From Diphasiastrum complanatum (Eukaryota; Streptophyta; Lycopodiopsida; Lycopodiales; Lycopodiaceae), in the NCBI GenBank assembly GCA_029204225.1, contig CM055097.1, forward strand, positions 65,907,768 through 65,971,767: 64,000 nt of DNA. Direction: 5' to 3'. Below are positions 23,383-35,583 of the stretch, piece by piece (positions within the stretch are counted from its first letter, which is position 1; every line of letters begins with the position of its first letter). The notes under the pieces were generated by a model. The model was not told the DNA's origin and did no database searches. It was given only the letters and a program-made list of their open reading frames with translations. The position numbers and the translations under genes were made by a program.

Positions 23383-23912
23383 TGGCTACAATGGTGGATT
23401 CATGTTGGAAGGCAATGGTAGACTTACATGACCAAAGTCGGAGAACAACAGGATATCGATTCTTGGTATCTAGACCACTCTTGAGTTGTGTAGAGAAAAC
23501 TCATCACATTCAATCGAAGGTGAAGGAATAGTCAAAATTGAATTCAAAAGAGGTGAGTTCAAATTGTTGTCCAACATTCTCCATGTTCCAAATCTGACCA
23601 AAAAAATTTGATCTCAGTTAGCAGAATCACCGATTCAGGTTAGAGGGTCAAATTTGATACAAACGGCTGCACAATTCTTGACAAATCCTGGAAGGTTCTA
23701 GATCAAGCTCAACCACTCCTGAATCAATTGATATGTTGTGGCATTTCAGACTTGGCCATCTTAACTTCAACAGTATTCAACAAATGTCAACCCAAATAGT
23801 ACAAGATCTGCCTTCGGTCAGCAAGCCAACTTCTCCATGCAAAAGTTGTATTATCAGCAAGCATGCTAGAAGTCCCTTCAATTTATACTCAGAAGTTGGC
23901 TCTCTGCCTTTC
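23383..23912 (+). pseudogene. Truncated copia gag-protease-GAG-pre-integrase remnant
   Basis: The plus strand opens with a gag start (MATMV, then GFMLEG after a one-base frame change) typical of this lineage. Within about 40 codons it jumps to protease/linker sequence (EKTHHIQSKVKE, LSNILHVPNLTKKFDLSQL across frames) and ends in the GAG-pre-integrase block LWHFRLGHLNFNSIQQM...CKSCIISKHARSPF. Most of gag, the zinc knuckle and the protease core are deleted. At about 23910 it stops abruptly against a copia in the opposite orientation. It belongs to the LTR at 22051. Confidence 0.8.
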
Positions 23913-26246
23913 AAACATTGCCTTGTCTAATGCCTTTGTAAAAATGCCAGCTACCATCTGCCTTGTCGGTATGAAGACGGTCTTCAACTCGCGTCCTTCT
24001 CAACCAAATCCCAGATCAAGTGATACTTGATGGCGATATGCTTCGTTCTGGAGTGAAACACTGGGTCTTTTGTCAGATGAGTCACTAGAGAGTGTTGTCC
24101 ATGTGCAGGATCAACGACTCATCGGTGTTTGTCCTAGTCCACCTAGGAACTATCTAAACTAGGTCAGCTCATTGGCCATTTTGGCTGCAGCAACATATTT
24201 TGCCTCACAAGATGATTGGGCAATTATTTTCTACTTTCTGCTGATCCAGATAATAGCTGCATCGGCTGCTATGGTGCATCCTCCTGAGACGCTTTTACTA
24301 TCATCTTTCAGGGACACCCAGCTTGCATCAATGTAGGACCTGCATCTCGACAATAGCATAGGCCATAGTCCTTTGTATCCTGCAAATATTGTAGGATCCT
24401 CTTGGCGATCTTCCAGTGCATTGGACCTGGATTGATATTGAATTGACTCAATCTAAACACTGTGTAAGCAAAATCTGGTCGCATATTGTATGCCAAGGAC
24501 ATCAAAGAACCAATAAGCCTTTTGTAAGGCTTATGCTCCATTGCTTGTCGTTCTACTTCATCTCTGGGATAGTCTTCTTTTGTCAGCATTGTGCCAGGAA
24601 CCATTGGAGTATTTACTCCCTTGCAATCTGTCATGTCGAGATCATCAATGATCTTCTGAATGTATCTTGATTGGTGTAGATACAATCTCCCAACCTGACT
24701 ATCTCTGTCAATTTGTAAACCCAGGTAGCATTTTGCCTCCCCCAGGTCCAATATTTTGAAGTGCCTCAAAATATCTGTCTTCACCTGCTCAATCAAATTG
24801 TCGCTCTGTGACAAGATCAGAGTGTCATCTACATAGACACCGACCATGATGATATCCCCGTTTATGACTTTCACATAAACGTTGTAATCAGCCATTAAAG
24901 ACTGGAAGCCTAAGGATCTTATTGCATGATCCTTCTTCTTATACCACTGTCTGGTGGACTATTTCAGTCCATAGATGTTGCTATGCATTCTGCAGGCATA
25001 GTCAACAAGTGACTCGTAGGTAAAACCTAATGGTTGGTCCATGTAGACCTCCTCTTTCAACTCCCCATGCAAGAATTCTGTCTTCTCATCTACAATGTGG
25101 ATCTTCAGATCATAGGTAGCTGCATATGCAAACAATATGCATAGAGACATGTGCTTCACAACAGGAGAGAATGTCTCTGTATAATCAATGCCATACCTCT
25201 GTGAGAAGCCCTTTGCAACTAGCCTGGCTTCGTATCTCAGTACATTGTCGTCTGCCCATACTTGTGCTTGTAGACCCACTTACATTTGACAGTCTTTCTG
25301 TCAGCTGGTAGTGGCTCGAGAGTCCATACCTTGTTTTGCTTCATGGAACTCATTTCCTCTTCCATGGCCTTGATCCACTTGTCCTTGTCTGGACAGCTGA
25401 TGGTTTTTTCATAAGTTTGTGGTTCACTGTTGAATCCACAAAATTCTTCTTGAGCAGAAGATGAGCTGTCAGGTATATATCTAACTGGTGTGCTTCTTTG
25501 TCTTGCAGATCTCCTTGGAGATAGTACAGGCTCGACAACTACTTTGCCTTTGTCCTGCCTGTTGACAACGAGACCTCGGTGTATTGTCAGTGTAATGGGT
25601 ACTCTCGATATGTCGGTCTTCTTGTCATCCAAACTATCGTTCAGTTCAGGTGGAATTTGAGTATCTTCATTTGGATGCTCAGGATATGCTCCCTCTGTCG
25701 ACATGGGCAGGTTGTAGTACTGTCTGTTGAGAACTTCATAGTTGATTGGGTCTTCTTCAGCCATTGTTCTTGTCTCGTCAAACCTGACAAATCTAATAGT
25801 CTTCACTATTTGGTAGCCATCCAACATTTGTCTGTACAAATTCACCTGCTTTGTTAGGAAATTCATCTCGTGTTGGCTGAGAGGACGATTGGTGGGGATG
25901 GATTGGGCTAACCAAGCAGTTTTCTCTTGCGTTGTCCTTGAGAGATGCCCAGCTATCATCACTGTAGGAAAGCATCTGAAACCCTACATCATGAGAATAA
26001 CACAATCCAAAATTTCAAGCATGTATACTCTGTAGTATGCAGAGTGTATATCATACCCAACCAAGAATCCTTGCTCTACCTTTTCTTCCAGCTTCTTCCT
26101 CTTCTTGTCTAATATGTGTGCATATGCTACACATCTGAAGGTCTAAACATGAGCTAGATTGGGCTTGCTTCTCCACCACACCTCATCTGGGGTAGTGTGA
26201 GCAATGCTTGATTTGTCTATCTTGTTCTGTAGGTAGGTGGCTGTAG
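23913..26246 (-). pseudogene. pol: Copia integrase tail, RT and RNase H (second lineage)
   Basis: Minus frames at 25237-25962 hold the integrase-RT linker and RT start (RSARQRSTPVRYIPD, WIKAMEEEMSSMKQNKVW). Frames at 24959-25279 hold EARLVAKGFSQRYGIDYTETFSPVV and SNIYGLK. Frames at 24308-24895 hold the catalytic GVYVDDTLILS (about 24830), LGEAKCYLGLQI and RPDFAYTVFRLSQF. RNase H continues in broken frames to IFTKALDKAMFE at about 23913. A stop just after YGLK and several frame changes inactivate it. Confidence 0.9.
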
Positions 26247-26696
26247 CTACTGCTTAGCCCATAGTGATATTGATGCCTTCGAGTAAGCCATCATAGATCT
26301 TGCAGCTTCCATGAGAATTCTGTTCTTCCTCTCCGCTACACCATTATGTTGTGGTGTGTAGCCTACTATCTTTCTATGGAGAATGCCTCGACTTTTACAG
26401 AAGTTGGTAAATTGGTTGGAGATGTATTTTCCTCCCCTATCAGTCCTGATCTGCTTGACTTTCTTTTCGGTCCACTTCTCAGCCCAATTTACATATTTAG
26501 TAAACTTATCAAGAGCTTTAGATTTGTTGTGGATAAAGTAGACAACAACAAACTTACTGTAATCATCAATAAAGATAATATAATATCTTGATCCCTCGAC
26601 AGATAGTACATCAAAGGGTCCGCAGATGTCTGAGTGTATCACCTCCAGAAGTTTCGTCGCTCTGAAGGAATCCTTCATGAAAGGTGTACGTGGCAT
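26247..26696 (-). pseudogene. Copia integrase core (second lineage)
   Basis: A 149-codon minus frame carries LLEVIHSDICGPF (first Asp), FIDDYSKF, QIRTDRGGKY (second Asp) and PQHNGVAERKNR (Glu), so the DDE triad is still readable. It ends in SISLWAKQ where the usual sequence reads LW.EA. It would catalyse cDNA insertion, but neighbouring frameshifts isolate it. Confidence 0.9.
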
Positions 26697-26699
26697 CTT

Positions 26700-27480
26700 C
26701 TCTTTGTTGCATGCATCACAGGGTGGGTGTCAATTTTGCATTCTTGATGTTCACTTTTGTGAATGCGTTGTACTGGCTCGCTTCGTATAGCGCCAATGGG
26801 TTCATGTGGCATAGCCTCCTATGCCGCAGAACGTCTATAGACTCACAGATTTGATGAGCCTACTCTATCGGTAGGCGTACCTTCAAGTGATACAAGTTTT
26901 CTCTTAATCTGCCTTGTGTGATAAGTGTACTGAAACTGACATCAATCACATTGCATGTCTGATTTGTGAATGTCACACGCATGTCTGCATCTATTATTCT
27001 AGCAACTGATAGCAGATCTTTATACAGTGTTGGCACATACATGATGTCATCCAGTCTTCTATCTCTGCCATTGGTGCTCAACCAAAGTGCTCCAATGCCG
27101 CTTACTTCATGTCGCGATCCATCTCCTAGAATGATATATCTAGAGGAGTCGGTTTGTCAAAAGTCGGCGATCATCTGTTCAAAGTGTGACGTGGCTCCTG
27201 AGTCAAAAAAATATGTCTTGAACATAGGATGTGGATGTTGCAGATATATCAGAGTCCAAATAAGCAGTAGGATTTCTACTAGCTCGATCTTCAGCCATCT
27301 TTGAGAATTCAGACTCCTCCATGTATGATGTGTTATTTGTGCTCTCCTTCTTGCCTGCATCTTCTTGTTCCTTGGATTGTTGTAGCAATCCACGACTGCG
27401 TGACCTTTCTTATGACAATGTATACACTCAATCTTTGGATTCAACCAGCATTTACCCACTATGCAGCCGTTATGTCTGCA
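26700..27480 (-). pseudogene. Copia zinc knuckle, protease and GAG-pre-integrase (second lineage)
   Basis: The knuckle CIHCHKKGHAVVDC (CX2CX4HX4C) reads at about 27426-27385 and the protease site YFFDSGATSHF at about 27205. The strand LDDIMYVPTLYKDLLSVARI follows at about 27050, and the pre-integrase block is degraded around 26860-26750. Several stops and frame changes occur. All metal ligands of the knuckle are intact although the gene is dead. Confidence 0.85.
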
Positions 27481-27761
27481 TCTCTCGCATGTCTGCTTGT
27501 CGTTGTCTTGTTGTCTGTTCCTTCCTTTCGATTTGCTTTCTTGGGTTCCCTGTTTCTGCTGGATTTAGTCTGTTTTCTTTGTCAACTCTCTCTTAGGTTG
27601 AGCCTTCTTCTTCGACTGGTCTTTGTTGTTGTAGAGAGCTTGATCAAACTCGTTCTTGTCATCATAGTGCTCTATGTCTTCAACTTCTTCTTTGATGTCA
27701 ATGACTGCCTTGTTAAAGGTCATAGTAGGATCTTAGCCAGCAATGTCTGGATTGTCTGAAA

Positions 27762-28231
27762 CTATCGTGGTAAAGAGCATAGTAGGTAACTGAGCTGCTT
27801 CTCTTGTGAGACTGCATGCTTGTATAGCGATAGGAAGAGGTTCTTCATCTTCTTAATGAAGTTGGTGAGATCTTTGTCGTCCCATCTTAGATAGGTAAGC
27901 TGATCTTCTAGATGCATTATCTGACTTTGTGACTTGGTCTGAAATCTGCTAATGAGTATATCCCACATCTCTCTAGCATTAGAGATTGATGTGAGGTCAA
28001 GGGTAATGACGTCTTCAATGGAAGAGGAGATGACAGCTACTGCTTTAATTTCCACTCTCGAAGATCTTTTTCTGTGTTGGCTGGCATCTCTTCAGTGCCA
28101 TCCACCCACGGCCATAATGCTTTTCCTCTTAGGATTAGTGATGTCTTCACTTGCCAAGCAAGAAAGTTTGATCCATCTGCTTTAAGTACTGTGAATATCT
28201 TTGATTGGATGTTGTGAATGGAGGCCATACT
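27762..28231 (-). pseudogene. gag: Copia gag (second lineage)
   Basis: The ATG at 28231 (MASIHNIQSKIF) is only about 30 bases from the primer site. The sequence runs VLKADGSNFLAWQVKTSLIL, then through a frame change to the UBN2 region (ISNAREMWDILISRFQ, MHLEDQLTYLRWDD, NFIKKMKNLFLSLY). This is a typical copia capsid precursor that would package the element RNA. Frames change near 28050 and again near 27760, so it is not translatable as one protein. Confidence 0.85.
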
Positions 28232-28261
28232 CTCGATGATGAGGCTCTGATTAAGCCTTAT

Positions 28262-28274
28262 GGCTTTGATACCA
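28262..28274 (-). other. Primer binding site, second-lineage copia
   Basis: Minus TGGTATCAAAGCC, one base from the usual initiator-Met complement. It is followed (minus) by the gag leader and preceded, after a single G, by an LTR end CA at 28276. Confidence 0.75.
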
Positions 28275-28275
28275 C

Positions 28276-28555
28276 TGATGGAATCTAAGAGAAGCGTCGG
28301 CAGGACGGAGCAATCAGGTTGCTCTGACACGACTGCTGGAATCTGTTTACTTCTTTTGTCTTTGTCGATGAGGATTCCGGTTAAGCTCAGATGAAGCCAA
28401 TCTGTCAGATAAGGCTACTGCCTCAACCTGCGACCAATCATCCTCCGAACAACAAATAGCTACTACTAATCTGACTATAAGTTTATGAACAGTAGATAAT
28501 GTCTTAATGACAACGGAAATATATCTACTGATAAAATTGAACAAGCATCACAACA
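28276..28555 (-). repeat. Possible 5' LTR of second-lineage copia
   Basis: The inner end is set by the primer site. The outer end at CAACA (28555) is a guess because no second copy exists in the window. Confidence 0.35.
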
Positions 28556-29981
28556 TTTATAGATTACACATTGAGCAAAAAAAAAAGATGTACTCGTCTA
28601 TATTATCAGAATCGAGTGTACATTAAAGATCTATATTTTTTCCTTGATACATGCCTCACTGAGTGATGCGTTCAGGATACTCTATATTATTTGTATCCTT
28701 CATTGATCCTTTATGTGGTCAATCTAGGGATCTGATTAAGTTAAAAGATTTATTCAAAAAGAAAAGCATTAGTCTTAATCAAAACTGATTCTAGCTTTCT
28801 GTCACTGTCCTTCGTGAATTAGCCACCTTCTGCCAGTTGCACAGTGCCTTCACGCTGCAGACCTTCGCATTTTTGCTAAACGACATTTTCGCTATTTTAA
28901 GGGCAGTGTCGCATTTTCAAGGACAGTGTCGCTTTTTCTCGAAGGGCAAAAAAACCCGACAGTGTCGCTTTTTTCGAAGTGTCGATTTTTCTGGGTATGC
29001 GGATAAAAAGACGAAAAAGCCGAAAATTGGCTACAACAAAATCTTGGGTATTTTAGACCTACTGTCGCCTTTTTACCAAAATGCGAAAAACACAAAAAAA
29101 AAAATGCGAACTGTGGCAAACAATTCAAATATACAGACTGTGTAGAAACTAGTTAAAATATGCAGTAGTCCAAAAATACAAGAAAAAAGACTAAGGCTTT
29201 AAAAGTAGAAACTCTATGTTTCTTCAGTATCTTACCCTAACACTTGCATTGGGATAAGGGCAAATCCATGCAGCACCTATCCCTACGAGTGTAGCGATCC
29301 CTCGCACAAATGCATGTGCATTTAGGGCACTTAGGTTATCAATTCTTGTATCATTGGTTTCAGCATTGATTGGTGAGAACAAGAATCGGCAATTGTAAAG
29401 CATGTAGCCATATTTATCTAAGCAGTTTGATGTTTGAAGAATAACTGAAATATTAGACTACACCAGTCATAAGCAAAAACATCTTCCCTACTCCTAGTCT
29501 TTGTTTAACAAATCTTTGTGTAGTATTCCAAACAAGGCTTTACAACACTCACCTGAATAGAGATCGCATGTGAATCCCATGAGGAAGCCATTATGAGAGA
29601 TGTTTTCTTCGAATTGTGATAATGCACGAGTACAAATCTAGTTTTTGTCATAATGGTAATAGCAACAGAAGCCATGTCGATCAGCATCTTGATTAGAAGT
29701 AAAAATACTGCTCATAGCTTACTAAAGAGAGCTCTTCCATGTGAAAGCATTGTGGAAGTGGCCATCAATCTCATCCGTAGGATGTGGTAGGATGCATCAT
29801 GACCATTGAAAGTAGAGGCAAAGCACATAAAGGAATTTTAAATTTAAAACCCAACCATTATTCTAGCATATACACCAATGGCCTAAGATGACTTATTAAC
29901 CAGCTAGCATAAAACCTACTAAAACCAACAAGACATAATCAGGTAAAAATGAGTATCGTTCATGAGAGAGAGAGAGAGAGA
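28556..29981. other. Unassigned, including a short iterated motif
   Basis: At 28904-28912, 28924-28932 and 28960-28968 the nonamer CAGTGTCGC recurs, each followed by a T or AT run. Related GTGTCG and CTGTCGCC copies occur near 28978 and 29062. The remainder up to 29981 shows no gene. A short (GA)n run lies at 29964-29981. Confidence 0.5.
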
Positions 29982-30185
29982 TGTGAAAAATTGGCAAAAT
30001 TTAGCTTGGTTATTTTACAATTATTGTTTCCCATGTGCGAAAAATAGTCAAAATAATCTTAGACATGTTCAATTAAGGGTATCAAAGTTTTAGTAGAGAT
30101 CTAGCCAAGTGTTTGATGTGGGTTAGGCCATTTTTGGCATTCGAGGCAAAATAGGCCTGTACACATGTCAAGACATGATTAAGCC
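29982..30185 (+). repeat. Truncated copia-type LTR (204 bp)
   Basis: TGTGAAAAATTGGCAAAAT... matches the first part of the LTR at 32984-33729, with a gap of about 80 bp where the CACGTG segment lies in the longer copy. It stops at 30185 where antisense gypsy sequence starts. Confidence 0.8.
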
Positions 30186-30249
30186 AACTCTCCAACAGTA
30201 TCCCCCACCAAAATTGGTGGCATTCCCACAACACCTTGCGAGATTTATT

Positions 30250-30560
30250 CATCTGGACTCTGGTTTTGCTCACGTCGTATCTTGATGAGATGGTACTGCA
30301 CCTTCTCCATGAATTCCAGGCATGCAATGTTGAAGTCTTTCTTGTGGGATGAAAAGCACTTATTCGCCCTGGCAATCCATTTTGATGTGGTCCATGCCAT
30401 AAATCATGATTCCCATTGTCCGCCTAGCATTGCAGCACAATAGTACAATCTCGCAAGTGGCAATTGGTCTTGAACATTGTCGGATGCCATTGGTTTATTT
30501 GGATCGAAAGCCAATTGAGAAAAGACAATCATCCCACCTTGTTGCTACGGATGCCAACAT
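30250..30560 (-). pseudogene. gypsy 3'-terminal coding segment, second copy
   Basis: Homologous to 1920-2233 on the plus strand (LASVATRWDDC, DPNKPMAS and FMEKVQYHLIK across shifting frames), followed by the same purine tract. It confirms that this segment is a regular part of the family. Function unknown. Confidence 0.6.
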
Positions 30561-31237
30561 TGTCAAATCGTTTACAAAATGCACAAATTGCCTAAAATTG
30601 TAAAGCCTTGTTGAAATCAATGAATATCTGTCAATTGTAAATCTGATGAATTATGGGCCAATTTGGGGTATGGATACAGATTTGATCCAAAGGAATCCCC
30701 AAATCTTTCCACTTATTGCATCTTGGCATTGGTAAATAATAAGGATCTACACGTAATTGGCGAGGGCTGACTCTGATGGAATCCAAAGCTTTCTCAAAAA
30801 CTATTTTTTGCCAAGCCGGCTGCTCGCGTCCAATGCTGGTAGTTTATTCAATTCCTTCCATGCCTCTATCTCAGAGGTCTTGAACTTGATAACCCATCCA
30901 CCCCTTGAGGACTCATGCAGATGTTGATGCAAAATTTTTTTGATCTAGTCCTCGATGGTGATCGACTTCTACAACAAAATTTTGGTCCCTGATGAAGATG
31001 GACCGGCTTCATCAGCTTGGAATTCCGTTATATCTAGCTATCGCATATCACCTCCTTGATCCATTCTTGCATCTCCCCCTTGGTCGCGATGCTGAGGCGA
31101 GAATTGCAGCATTACAGGAACTGAAATCTGAGGCCCAGCTTCCAACACTTGAGCGGCTATCTTTTCGTAATCTTTGATAATTGCTTTTGCCTTGGCCAGC
31201 TCAGTGGTTGCCAAGATTGTGTCTTGTGAACTAATTG

Positions 31238-31690
31238 TCACTTCTGTATCTTTGTCAAGAAGTCATTGGGTTGGCCAAGCATAAAATATTCAACAATATC
31301 TACTGCCCACTTAGGTACTACTTCAACATAAAATAATGTAGCATCTAGTAATTCATCATCTACTTCAATATTAACAGGTGTTGATTCAATCCTTGAAACA
31401 TGGTCGGCTAGATAATGTTGTTTATCCTTTGGAACCACAATGTGAAAAACAAATTCGGTCAATAATAACAGCCATCTTGCAATATGTCCTATATTGCATG
31501 TCTTATTCACCAAATAAAGTAACGGTTGATGATCAGTATAAATACAAAATGCGTTGCCAATAGATAATGTCGAAACTTTTTAACAGAAAAATCATGGCCA
31601 ATGCTTCGCATTCAATTGTCAAATAATTCTTCTCATGATCTGTAATCTATCTACTTGCAAACCTGATTTCTACATCTCTCATGCTTTTGT
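31238..31690 (-). pseudogene. gypsy RNase H C-terminal remnant
   Basis: Minus frames give ECEALAMIF then VNKTCNIGHIARWLLLLTEF and KDKQHYLADHVSRIE. This is the standard end of Ty3/gypsy RNase H, where a GRIARW helix is followed by ADHLSR. RNase H removes the RNA strand during cDNA synthesis. The piece continues into an acidic linker (NIEVDDELLDATLF) and stops at about 31238. The N-terminal half and RT are missing because the upstream neighbour at 31695 is an LTR fragment in the other orientation. Confidence 0.85.
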
Positions 31691-31694
31691 TGTA

Positions 31695-31745
31695 TTTGCT
31701 AATTGTAAAATCTGAATATTATTGGGATTGTATGTTCTTATGCTT

Positions 31746-31806
<61 letters not shown>

Positions 31807-32026
31807 CAAGTCTCTATCTTGTTGTGGATCGTAGTGTTAATGGATGTAGTGTTAATACTTAGGGTTAATGGATGTTAGAGTTAGATATCTTCCTCACATG
31901 TTGGATTCTGAGATATGCTATCGCTCTCATGGGATCGAACCTACGCGTGACAACTAGCTTCATCTCCTTGATGCTAGATTGCTTGGATCTTGGGTTGAGG
32001 ATAGGCTAGGAAATAAACCCACTACA
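31695..32026 (+). repeat. gypsy LTR fragment (3' part)
   Basis: Matches 2705-3010: GATGTAGTGTTAATACTTAG, CTATCGCTCTCATGGGATCGA and the terminal CCCACTACA. The 5' half is missing. A compound microsatellite occupies the place of the short GA tract of the other copy. Confidence 0.85.
31748..31805 (+). repeat. Compound (GT)n(GA)n microsatellite inside LTR fragment
   Basis: About 10 GT units followed directly by about 19 GA units. Confidence 0.95.
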
Positions 32027-32983
32027 ATAGGATTCTCAAATCTACCAAAAATCCAAGTGCATGATTGATATATGCCAAGGCTTGAGGAGGAGTCTTCTCA
32101 ACACATGGTTCCAAGGAGATCTTCAAGAGGCAAGGTCGAGTCTTTGTGGCTCACAATACATGGAAAAGAGGGGAAATTTTAAGGTTGTATCTACTTCAAC
32201 ACATTCAATTTTTCTTCTCTTCTATTATTTGATGTACCATCATGCTTTAATGAAATTTTTACATCTCAAAGTTGGAGTAAGGCAATACTAGTCTTGTATC
32301 ATGCCTCTTGCATGGACATATTTCTTGTCACTAATGGCTTATATATGCTTCCAAATCCTTTATAAATCAAGTGGTTATGTCATCAAATATATGCTCTTGG
32401 ATCTAATAAGAGCAAGAATGAGTTTGTTACTCATAGTGTGAAAAATCATGTTTTTACATGTTGTGAGGCAATTTGTAAACTTCTCTTGAGATTAAGTGAA
32501 TCATCCATGAAGTACACCTGCATCCTGAGCAATTATGTAGCCTCAATAAGATCAAGATAGTGTTTGATTTCAAGATTAGATTCATCATGAAAAAAGTTCA
32601 TAGTATGTGGACTAGTCAAGCTAGAATTGAAAATCTTGATAATCATCACATTTGCTCATCTTATGATCTTTATGAGGCATGGAAGCCTCAAATTTCACTC
32701 TTTATGGTGCAGCCATTTTCATGCAAGTGGAGCTTTCAAGTCAAAGATCATCATCAAGCATGGAGGAAGCACAAGGATATGGTGGCAAATTGGTGGAATT
32801 CTCTTCAAAAAGAGTTGGCAAGTGATTTCTACCAAAGAAATCTTATCATGGATATGATGAAGTTCCTGCTATGGAGGATACCTTGGCTGGTTTTCACATG
32901 ATATGCATACCAAAGGATCCACTCAACAAGTTTCACAAGCCTCTTGTTTGATCTACTACCTTACCAAGCTAGTTTTGGAGTAC
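32027..32983 (+). other. Unassigned internal sequence preceding a copia-type LTR
   Basis: Plus-strand frames (for example 32560-32901) have no domain I recognise. It ends in AGTTTTGGAGTAC immediately before the LTR at 32984, a plausible polypurine tract, so it may be the 3' internal end of that element. Confidence 0.4.
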
Positions 32984-33729
32984 TGTGAAAAATTGGCAAA
33001 ATCTAGCTTGGTTATTTCACAATTAATGTTTATTAGAATCTCACAGATGTGGAGCATGTTCTCACGTGTGGAAAATAGTCAACATAATTTTAGACATGTT
33101 TAGTATCTAGCCAAGTGTTTGATGTTTATTAGGCCATTTTTGGCATTAGAGGAAAAATGGGCTTGTACACATGTCAAGACATGATTAGGCCATGAGATTG
33201 GACCTAGCCCTAGACCTAGCTAATGCACCGGCCCCTATCCCCGGACTTGGTCCTCCAAGAAGTCCCAATGGCCTACATTTGCTAGCATGCCATGTGCTAT
33301 GAAATTTCGCAAGCAATATACGAAGAAAACTCGCAAAACTCGCAGATGATTCACTCACAGAATGTCAAAACCCATCGGGTGTGTGACTCATCACTATGTG
33401 TTGGCATGAAAGTTAGGGTCCCATCAAAATAGAGATATCCATCAATTTGGCCCAATCAAGTTTGAGGACACATAAGTCACTCAACCAATAGGAATTAGAG
33501 GAGGTAAAAAAGGGGTCCAATTAGGTTTCACTCCCCTTCACCTTGGATTACTACTTATATGTGACTTAGTTCATTTGTAATTAAGTATTTGGAGTTATGA
33601 GATTTCTACACATTTTGAGTCAAATTTTGTTTTCTCTCTCTACTTGAGTTTTGTTGGTTGGACTTTCTCTCTAACCAAGAGGAGGGCATTTTCATACTAT
33701 TTTTTACTTACTCTCATACAAGGTTCACA
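32984..33729 (+). repeat. Copia-type LTR (746 bp)
   Basis: TGTGAAAAATTGGC to AAGGTTCACA. It carries CACGTG at 33063-33068 and a CTCTCTCTACTTGAG segment near 33640. It follows a purine tract, so it is probably a 3' LTR. It interrupts antisense copia coding at 33730. Confidence 0.8.
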
Positions 33730-34304
33730 ATATGCCTCTTTGAAAATGAACTCACAATCTTTCAACTTATGAATGAAAATATCATGCTTACTTTTAGCAC
33801 TTTTAAGAGTAAGCAGATATGACAACCATCTTTCACTCCATACTTCATAATTCAAAACAACTTCATTACAAAATATAGTAAATGAAGTACAAAATGTACC
33901 CATCTCTTCAACTTGCCTTTTCCTTGTCCACAAAAATGAGCATTGATAGCTCCATCTTTGCTCTTGTGTCTCTCCTTGGAATAGTTGAAGTTCTTGAATT
34001 TTGCTCCTCCTTTCATATAGCCTCCATGGAACTTGGATTGATGTATCCAAGTCTTTTGTGACAAAGATCAAAATTTGACAAGTTTACTCCCTTAGCTAGC
34101 ATCACAACATTGGTGTCAACAAAAGCATCTAACATGTAAAGCTTTCCAAGTCTAGTGCCTTCAGCAATAAATTTGCTTTTCTTTTTTATGTAACAATTAT
34201 TAGAAGTGAATTTCACACAGAAGCCATTATCAACCATTTTCCCAACACTAAGTAGATTCTTAGTGATGCTAGGAATGTACAAGGCTCCATCAACATTGAC
34301 CCTT
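33730..34304 (-). pseudogene. Copia fragment: GAG-pre-integrase and adjacent coding (minus)
   Basis: The minus frame 34282-34013 reads MYIPSITKNLLSVGKMVDNG, then CYIKKKSKFIAEG and CHKRLGYINPSSMEAI, the copia segment between protease and integrase. The His-Lys-Arg-Leu-Gly zinc-binding signature is still visible. Downstream frames (34071-33697) are scrambled integrase-like sequence without a readable DDE triad. It is cut at both ends by LTRs (33729 and 34305). Confidence 0.75.
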
Positions 34305-35195
<891 letters not shown>

Positions 35196-35201
35196 ATTTT
35201 T

Positions 35202-35219
35202 TGGTGTCGTTGTCAGGGA
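35202..35219 (+). other. gypsy primer binding site (Asp-tRNA type, variant)
   Basis: TGGTGTCGTTGTCAGGGA lies seven bases after the LTR end. It resembles the TGGCGCCGTTGCCGGGGA site of plant Athila/Tat gypsy elements, with several C-to-T like changes. Confidence 0.7.
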
Positions 35220-35583
35220 ATAGGCTAGCATTTTCTTGCTTTTTAGCTTGCATGCATTTATCTTGTGATTTTTGCTTGTGGAATGGATGTGTGGGGGGTA
35301 GTTTAGTGTGGAGTAGAGGTTAGATTTGTTGTTTTTTCATGATTTGTTGTCTGTATGATCTGTGGAGAGAGATTGAGAGGTGAAAAACATCATATTCCAG
35401 CACCCTATCCCTTCCATAGATCCTAAAAATCAGGAAAAAAAACCATGTAGTTTTAACAAACTGTCCAAAAAAGAGCCAAAAAAACACCTATCAGACCTCA
35501 TAACTTTTTGCTCTGATCAGACCAACCTTTGCCCACCTAGCAGTACATTTTGCCACATCATCGATCCCTACAGTTAGTCTAGC

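Larger units (their letters stand above)
23913..28274 (-). mobile_element. Full-length but dead copia element of a second lineage (minus)
   Basis: Gag, zinc knuckle, protease, integrase, RT and RNase H lie in order on the minus strand, with a primer site at 28262-28274. The 3' LTR is absent, because coding sequence ends at the junction with the plus-strand copia at about 23912. The protein differs clearly from the other copias here (YFFDSGATSHF, YVDDTLIL). Confidence 0.9.
30186..31690 (-). mobile_element. gypsy fragment (minus): RNase H to 3' end
   Basis: The minus strand runs from RNase H (31690-31240) through unrecognised sequence to the family-specific 3' segment and the polypurine tract ttggtgggggatac, then only a few bases of LTR (TGTTGGAGAG). 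It is the same family as 1-3010. Integrase was not recognised, so sequence is probably missing around 31200. Confidence 0.75.

Noticed and set aside
29982-33729. A single copia element with LTRs at 29982 and 32984
   Set aside because: The first LTR is truncated and followed by antisense gypsy sequence, the flanking 5-mers (AGAGA and ATATG) do not match, and no copia coding lies between. The block is more likely shuffled fragments.
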